Source of the DNA: Euryarchaeota archaeon UBA495
GTDB taxonomy: Archaea; Thermoplasmatota; Poseidoniia; Poseidoniales; Poseidoniaceae
Length of the DNA stretch: 5,798 nucleotides
Reading direction: 5' to 3'
NCBI GenBank assembly: GCA_002496845.1
Contig: DALQ01000110.1
Span: 1-5,798 of the forward strand
Shown: positions 3,801 through 5,798 of the stretch, one piece after another
Numbering within the stretch: the first letter of the stretch is position 1
How the letters are laid out: every line of letters begins with the position of its first letter
Made by a program: the position numbers and the translations under genes
The notes under the pieces: model-generated
The model's database searches: none
Seen by the model: only the letters and a program-made list of their open reading frames with translations
What the model was told of the DNA's origin: nothing

Positions 3801-5798
3801 GATGCACAGACTACAACTTCGACGGCCTGCCGCAGGTAGAAGAATACGAACTGAAGACTGTGTCTTCCCCAGAAATCAGGGCCGGTGGCCTGAACATCTT
3901 CGAGACCAGCATCGACGATTCCATGCTCGTTCACGGGCAGCGTGTGTCCTACTACATCAGCGGGAAAGACGCTCAGGACAACGTGGTGGCCATGGGCGGC
4001 GGTCCCGTCTGTCCCGAGGACCTTGGTGGCAAGAACTGCGGCACAAGGAGTGGCACCGAGGTGCCCCCTGATTGGAACGCTGACTTGGTGACGTACACCG
4101 TCCGCGAGGAGTTCCAACCCGAACTTGACGCTGCGAATTCCACCATCGTCGGCCATGACGACGAGTCTCCGCTGCACCCCGGCGTGCCTTACACGGCGCA
4201 AATCACCCTGTCGGACGGCAACGGCTGGCAGGACATCCAGCAGGTCCAATTCGCCCTTGGTGGCGACTTCGACGACGATGACACGTCCATCTTCATCTCC
4301 TTGGCTCCTGACGCCGAGGGACAGCCCGTTGCCCACATGACCACGGGCGGAGAATTCCTCGCGGTCAGCAACCTCTACTCCAGCGTTCAACTCGATGCTG
4401 AAGATCCAAATCGTGTCATCATCAGTGCCTTGTTCCAGTTGACGTGGTCCTTCCCTGAGTCCTTCGACACCGACGGTGAGTCCTTCATCCGGCCGAAGTT
4501 GCAGGTCACCGACCGGCCATGCGGCCTCGAGCCCGACGTTCCGTGTTACGAGGTGGACGCCAGTTTGGGCGACAACTGGTGGAGTTTGGACAACGACTTC
4601 CGCTTCGACACCGAAAGTGGCCACATCCGCGCCGTGGAATTGCGCGACGGGACGAACCACTACAACGAGGACTTCGATGAAACCATCATCGGCGCAGGCC
4701 AAGCCTTGCGCGTCACCGGACGTGTGCTGTTTTCTGAAGACGAGACGCCAGCACCAGCCGGTGCCTTTGACGTCACCTTTGGTGACTACGACAACATTTG
4801 GGTGACCAGTCCCCGAACCGACGGTGAGTTCTCGCTCGATTTGTTGGTCCCTGGCATTCGTTCAGGCTACCTCGACCTCAAGTTGGGATTGGATGACCTG
4901 CCGGGACTTGCTGAAGATCAGACTGAATTGATCCCGCGCGTTCGGTTCATCGTCGACAGCACCCCGCCAAGTTTGGCGGCGGTTTCGTTGTCAAGAATCG
5001 AAGCCGGTCAAGCCTTGCCGATTGGACAAGCCCACGACCTCCTGGTCCAGCTTGAGACGCTTGACGATCACGGCTTTGACACCGACGAGTCCGCCGTGCT
5101 CCACTACCGCGTGAGGGCCGGTGAAGCCGAAATCTCGCGCGGTGCGTTGGAATTGCCCGACACCACGCCCTTTGGAGAGCAATTCTTCTGGAGCGGCAAT
5201 TTGGACTTGACCGATGGAGGCGCAACGACGCTGCTGCCCACGTACATGGTGGACGTCTGGGTTTCGGGAAGCGACGCTGCCGGGAACCCCTTCGACACTT
5301 CATCGAACACCGTGATGACGCCATTCGCGACGTGGCCGCTTTCGTTGATTGGCCCGTCCATTGCCCTGCCTTCCAGCGTTGCCCTCTGGGACGACCCCAG
5401 CCCGGCACCCAATCAGGCTGCCGTGTTGGACATTCAGGCGTCCAACGAAGGCGGAACCGGCGAGGTGTCCTTTGTCCTTCAACGTCGGCAGGACGCGGGC
5501 TTCTGGGCTGAAATTGCGCGTGAGGATTTGACCGCTGCTGCGAACGCTGACGTTCAGGTTCAACTCCAGGTCATGGCGGACGGCGAAGTCGGCGATCGCC
5601 TCGAACACCGTTTGCTTCTCTTGGTGGACGGCGTTGAGGCCGACCGGATGCCCGTCGCTCCTTTGTTGCTGACCGAAGAGGTCGCACGTGACGGCGATGC
5701 ATTGCGAGAAGATTTGGGCGAACAGCGGTTCAGCCTCTTCCTCTACGTCATCACGATGATGTCTGTTTCTGCAGCCGTCTGGATGTTGGTGATGTACC
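686..5798 (+). CDS. Giant multidomain type I surface protein (3' end cut by window)
   Basis: One frame runs from ATG 686 to the window end without a stop: 1704 codons plus one base. The ATG was chosen because it gives a textbook signal peptide. An in-frame TGA at 626-628 limits any extension, and the only upstream alternative is a TTG at 656. Visible order: signal peptide 1-40; N-terminal beta domain about 41-185, starting with G-F-S-D-G-S and a V-R-L-P-V-G-A strand; beta-propeller-like region about 190-485; two tandem NGT-W modules about 488-638; DIGNDG module about 640-726; beta-rich domains about 727-984; Ig-like domain 985-1139 containing an EF-hand-like loop; further beta domains to about 1417; Ig-like domain 1418-1545; CARDB/APHP-like domain 1555-1662; membrane segment 1682-1704. 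It has 12 Cys in six close pairs, 16 N-x-S/T sequons (N151-N1151) and only about 22 Lys. No enzyme motif is seen. The likely role is cell-surface adhesion, binding or wall structure. The reading frame and surface topology are firm; the function is unknown. The stop codon is probably not far past the window, since the anchor has been reached. Confidence 0.93.
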   Translation, partial: MVDVRTTSRKSFAPAVMLTLLMMLMSASPLLTSFAPNAEASGVARHAYGFSDGSTEYVALYQGASPDTGASVRLPVGAEVVDVSMTLSGASSTGWSSTSTSTTQQWLAGDAAGVDARSSVLALQQASPTTEFFPHGMDTMVDPSSTAWHDNGSYAVRQPHTSNSTETRFSQQVQRTSTTLTAQGQGAVLKHHDWLFVSTWNSNNLNNVVKAHYPNNLTRAWAVTIDSTASACVVPQTHSSTYYGQYGFRDWALADDERLLAILSGYKQVSGSTAPTQYHRLLEMDVSRDDVWVCTASYDLSPQFGDYTGIAYDREDDTFWVVHNSQRRVVEYNIEDGSWSRNEDKYSFTSSAQTTGQCGTTGQMVRGLEVNGNTFYMRCQKDSYYNDRDTLEAWSVSGTSTSLVVQSGIREISSLGYGLQWDGTRFVTMDSGYSTWSSKSLYYREFGTGWTYDTIAAPGTTTWYGPVTTSIDDVLSVNTRSGWSAASIGDRVDHWVSADNGTHWSAVTENETIHFAHPGKELVWKAQMIGSSAVSWWVELEHDTEYTELGSWTSPPIPTGTKVGKVRPMWIADEPVGTSITVYVSNNNGTDWYEASNGQEIGFPTEAAGSALRYYIELKTDDVTVTPAVSTFTLEYEEGYPDRPRIDIGNDGAYDWESLLFLNESSVDASDASLVGSEVKDAPTLVSAFNDAVPDNGDGTVDVTIAVKAASPGRIKISNLDVSYVMQTRAIGASVEGGMLAPDGAHRDLVVDVARGDDVTRVTRVDVALQHSYGEDPTVRWERGDQCSVLNDAGGIVHFDAGNCTSSAVSDSITRIRIPTLVNWSWDDESSMEANITVVDPIGEQVTDWTTSNLDVRVENDVQLDGLRVYDETGRELYPLDWVRGGYNLSFAGKIYFQGSQLTPLGGEFDLRVLGQNVTYDGDPIGEPVVLATTTNPAFGEYNITLQSPIESAPGGMVFYVEAVNLSNGSTFTNPGYNTIRLTLDGNSPLVLSSDPVDGVELHAATAQPISIVIQDSVDPPNQISLHYWLGCKASQAIGCTDYNFDGLPQVEEYELKTVSSPEIRAGGLNIFETSIDDSMLVHGQRVSYYISGKDAQDNVVAMGGGPVCPEDLGGKNCGTRSGTEVPPDWNADLVTYTVREEFQPELDAANSTIVGHDDESPLHPGVPYTAQITLSDGNGWQDIQQVQFALGGDFDDDDTSIFISLAPDAEGQPVAHMTTGGEFLAVSNLYSSVQLDAEDPNRVIISALFQLTWSFPESFDTDGESFIRPKLQVTDRPCGLEPDVPCYEVDASLGDNWWSLDNDFRFDTESGHIRAVELRDGTNHYNEDFDETIIGAGQALRVTGRVLFSEDETPAPAGAFDVTFGDYDNIWVTSPRTDGEFSLDLLVPGIRSGYLDLKLGLDDLPGLAEDQTELIPRVRFIVDSTPPSLAAVSLSRIEAGQALPIGQAHDLLVQLETLDDHGFDTDESAVLHYRVRAGEAEISRGALELPDTTPFGEQFFWSGNLDLTDGGATTLLPTYMVDVWVSGSDAAGNPFDTSSNTVMTPFATWPLSLIGPSIALPSSVALWDDPSPAPNQAAVLDIQASNEGGTGEVSFVLQRRQDAGFWAEIAREDLTAAANADVQVQLQVMADGEVGDRLEHRLLLLVDGVEADRMPVAPLLLTEEVARDGDALREDLGEQRFSLFLYVITMMSVSAAVWMLVMY
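1253..2140 (+). other. Probable beta-propeller domain (residues about 190-485)
   Basis: The region shows repeated short beta-strand units typical of propeller blades: W-L-F-V-S-T-W near 194-200, V-W-V-C-T-A-S near 291-297, Y-T-G-I-A-Y-D then D-D-T-F-W-V-V and R-V-V-E-Y-N-I near 307-335, and G-L-Q-W-D-G-T-R-F-V-T-M-D near 415-430. The 'G-[IL]-x-[YW]-D-x-x-x-[DR]-x-[FW]-V-V' pattern occurs in several propeller families used for binding. Two probable disulfides lie inside (C232/C294, C358/C379). Blade number and family cannot be set by eye, and boundaries are approximate. Confidence 0.5.
2147..2599 (+). repeat. Two tandem diverged 'NGT-W' beta modules (residues about 488-638)
   Basis: Copy 1 has V496-S-A-D-N-G-T-H-W504 and copy 2 has V584-S-N-N-N-G-T-D-W592, exactly 88 residues apart. 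In both copies Ile follows the Trp at +9 and Phe at +11. A G-x-x-L-[VR]-[WY] strand then follows, shifted by two residues in copy 2. Both N-G-T sites are glycosylation sequons. Similar V-S-x-D-N-G-T-x-W units occur in many exported beta-sandwich proteins. The copies have diverged in both protein and DNA, so this is an old domain duplication and not a recent DNA repeat. Confidence 0.7.
2603..2863 (+). other. DIGNDG beta module (residues about 640-726)
   Basis: The module begins Y-P-D-R-P-R-I, then D647-I-G-N-D-G-A-Y-D-W, followed by an L-x-S-A-F-N segment, a G-D-G-T-V-D-V-T-I-A-V strand, and an end strand I-S-N-L-D-V-S-Y. From memory, this order (DIGNDG..DW, short helix or loop, paired strands, 'isnlxvxY') recurs in archaeal exported proteins. 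I cannot name a database family. It directly follows the second NGT-W module. Confidence 0.5.
3638..4102 (+). other. Ig-like domain with calcium-loop insert (residues about 985-1139)
   Basis: It opens with D-G-N-S-P-L-V and a D-P-V-D-G-V stretch typical of the first strand of bacterial/archaeal Ig-like domains. An I-S-I-V-I-Q-D-S-V-D-P-P turn and a Q-I-S-L-H-Y-W strand follow. It closes with R-V-S-Y-Y-I-S-G-K-D-A-Q-D-N, the usual 'Y-x-[VI]-x-x-x-D-x-x-x-N' end of such domains. Two cysteine pairs (C1032/C1040, C1109/C1118) and an EF-hand-like loop decorate it. A structural stalk role is inferred. Confidence 0.55.
3809..3844 (+). other. EF-hand-like calcium loop (residues 1042-1053 of the giant protein)
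   Basis: D1042-Y-N1044-F-D1046-G1047-L-P-Q-V-E-E1053 fits all main ligand positions of a 12-residue EF-hand loop (1 Asp, 3 Asn, 5 Asp, 6 Gly, 12 Glu). Position 8, usually a hydrophobic residue, is Pro. It lies straight after the close C1032/C1040 pair. No flanking helices are evident, so a stand-alone extracellular loop is more likely than a paired EF-hand. Confidence 0.6.
4937..5320 (+). other. C-terminal Ig-like domain (residues about 1418-1545)
   Basis: The F-I-V-D1424-S-T-P-P-S boundary is the classic first strand of bacterial and archaeal Ig-like (Big/invasin-type) domains. The domain ends with V-D-V-W-V-S-G-S-D-A-A-G-N-P (near 1522-1535), the matching last-strand signature. Such domains act as spacers lifting outer domains away from the membrane. 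Confidence 0.65.
5348..5671 (+). other. CARDB/APHP-like beta domain next to the membrane (residues about 1555-1662)
   Basis: An I-Q-A-S-N-E-G-G-T-G-E-V-S-F-V-L-Q stretch, with the conserved N-x-G-x-x-x strand pattern, followed by alternating strands ending V-E-A-D-R-M, resembles the CARDB/APHP extracellular adhesion-type domains often placed just before a C-terminal anchor. The assignment is by pattern only; sequence identity in this fold is low. Confidence 0.45.
5729..5797 (+). other. C-terminal transmembrane anchor (residues 1682-1704, may continue past the window)
   Basis: After a charged stretch (E-D-L-G-E-Q-R), the chain becomes a long hydrophobic run: F-S-L-F-L-Y-V-I-T-M-M-S-V-S-A-A-V-W-M-L-V-M-Y, with no charge across 23 residues. 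Together with the N-terminal signal peptide this predicts a single-pass protein with almost all its mass outside the cell. The cytoplasmic tail and stop codon lie beyond the window. Confidence 0.85.

Noticed and set aside
3239..4702. 487-codon open frame on the minus strand
   Set aside because: It lies exactly in codon register with the sense gene, so its length follows from the absence of TTA and CTA codons. Its translation is Val-rich and low in structure, and the + strand frame has signal peptide, domains and anchor.
704..5260. Repeated GACGTC palindromes across the window, considered as binding sites
   Set aside because: Nearly all are in-frame Asp-Val codon pairs (GAC GTC) in a protein rich in both residues, with irregular spacing, so codon choice explains them.

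Overview
The window looks like part of the chromosome of a planktonic marine archaeon. The best guess is the Poseidoniales / Marine Group II lineage of Thermoplasmatota. This rests on style only: very long, Asp-rich, Lys-poor exported proteins with a signal peptide and C-terminal membrane anchor, thrombospondin-3-like and EF-hand-like calcium loops, a 'DIGNDG' module, and no Shine-Dalgarno in front of the start. No marker gene (rRNA, ribosomal protein) is present to settle the lineage. Composition is moderately GC-rich, and neither reading frame contains a single TTA, CTA or ATA codon.

Layout: two protein genes on the + strand, both cut by the window edges. Bases 1-636 are the 3' end of a gene for an acidic exported protein with Asp-rich, probably calcium-binding loops near both ends of the visible part and no C-terminal membrane anchor. 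A 49-base gap (637-685) follows. From 686 to the last base runs one uninterrupted frame of 1704 codons with no stop. It encodes a giant type I surface protein: signal peptide (residues 1-40), an N-terminal beta domain, a probable beta-propeller (about 190-485), two tandem 'NGT-W' beta modules 88 residues apart, a DIGNDG module, a long series of Ig-like beta domains, one EF-hand-like loop (1042-1053), a CARDB/APHP-like domain, and a hydrophobic segment at 1682-1704 that is almost certainly the C-terminal anchor.

The two products would act outside the cell: the first as a soluble or loosely attached calcium-stabilised protein, the second as a long stalk rooted in the membrane with its propeller and modules facing outwards. 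Their adjacency and shared orientation suggest co-expression and perhaps a shared surface role (adhesion, polymer binding or cell-wall structure), but no enzyme signature is visible and no specific substrate can be named.

No RNA genes, mobile elements, CRISPR arrays, origins or convincing terminators were found. All the long minus-strand frames are explained as shadows of codon bias. I did not find a clear new biological system. The most distinctive things are structural features of the giant protein: six ordered cysteine pairs, a one-sided distribution of N-glycosylation sequons, and the tandem and calcium-binding modules.
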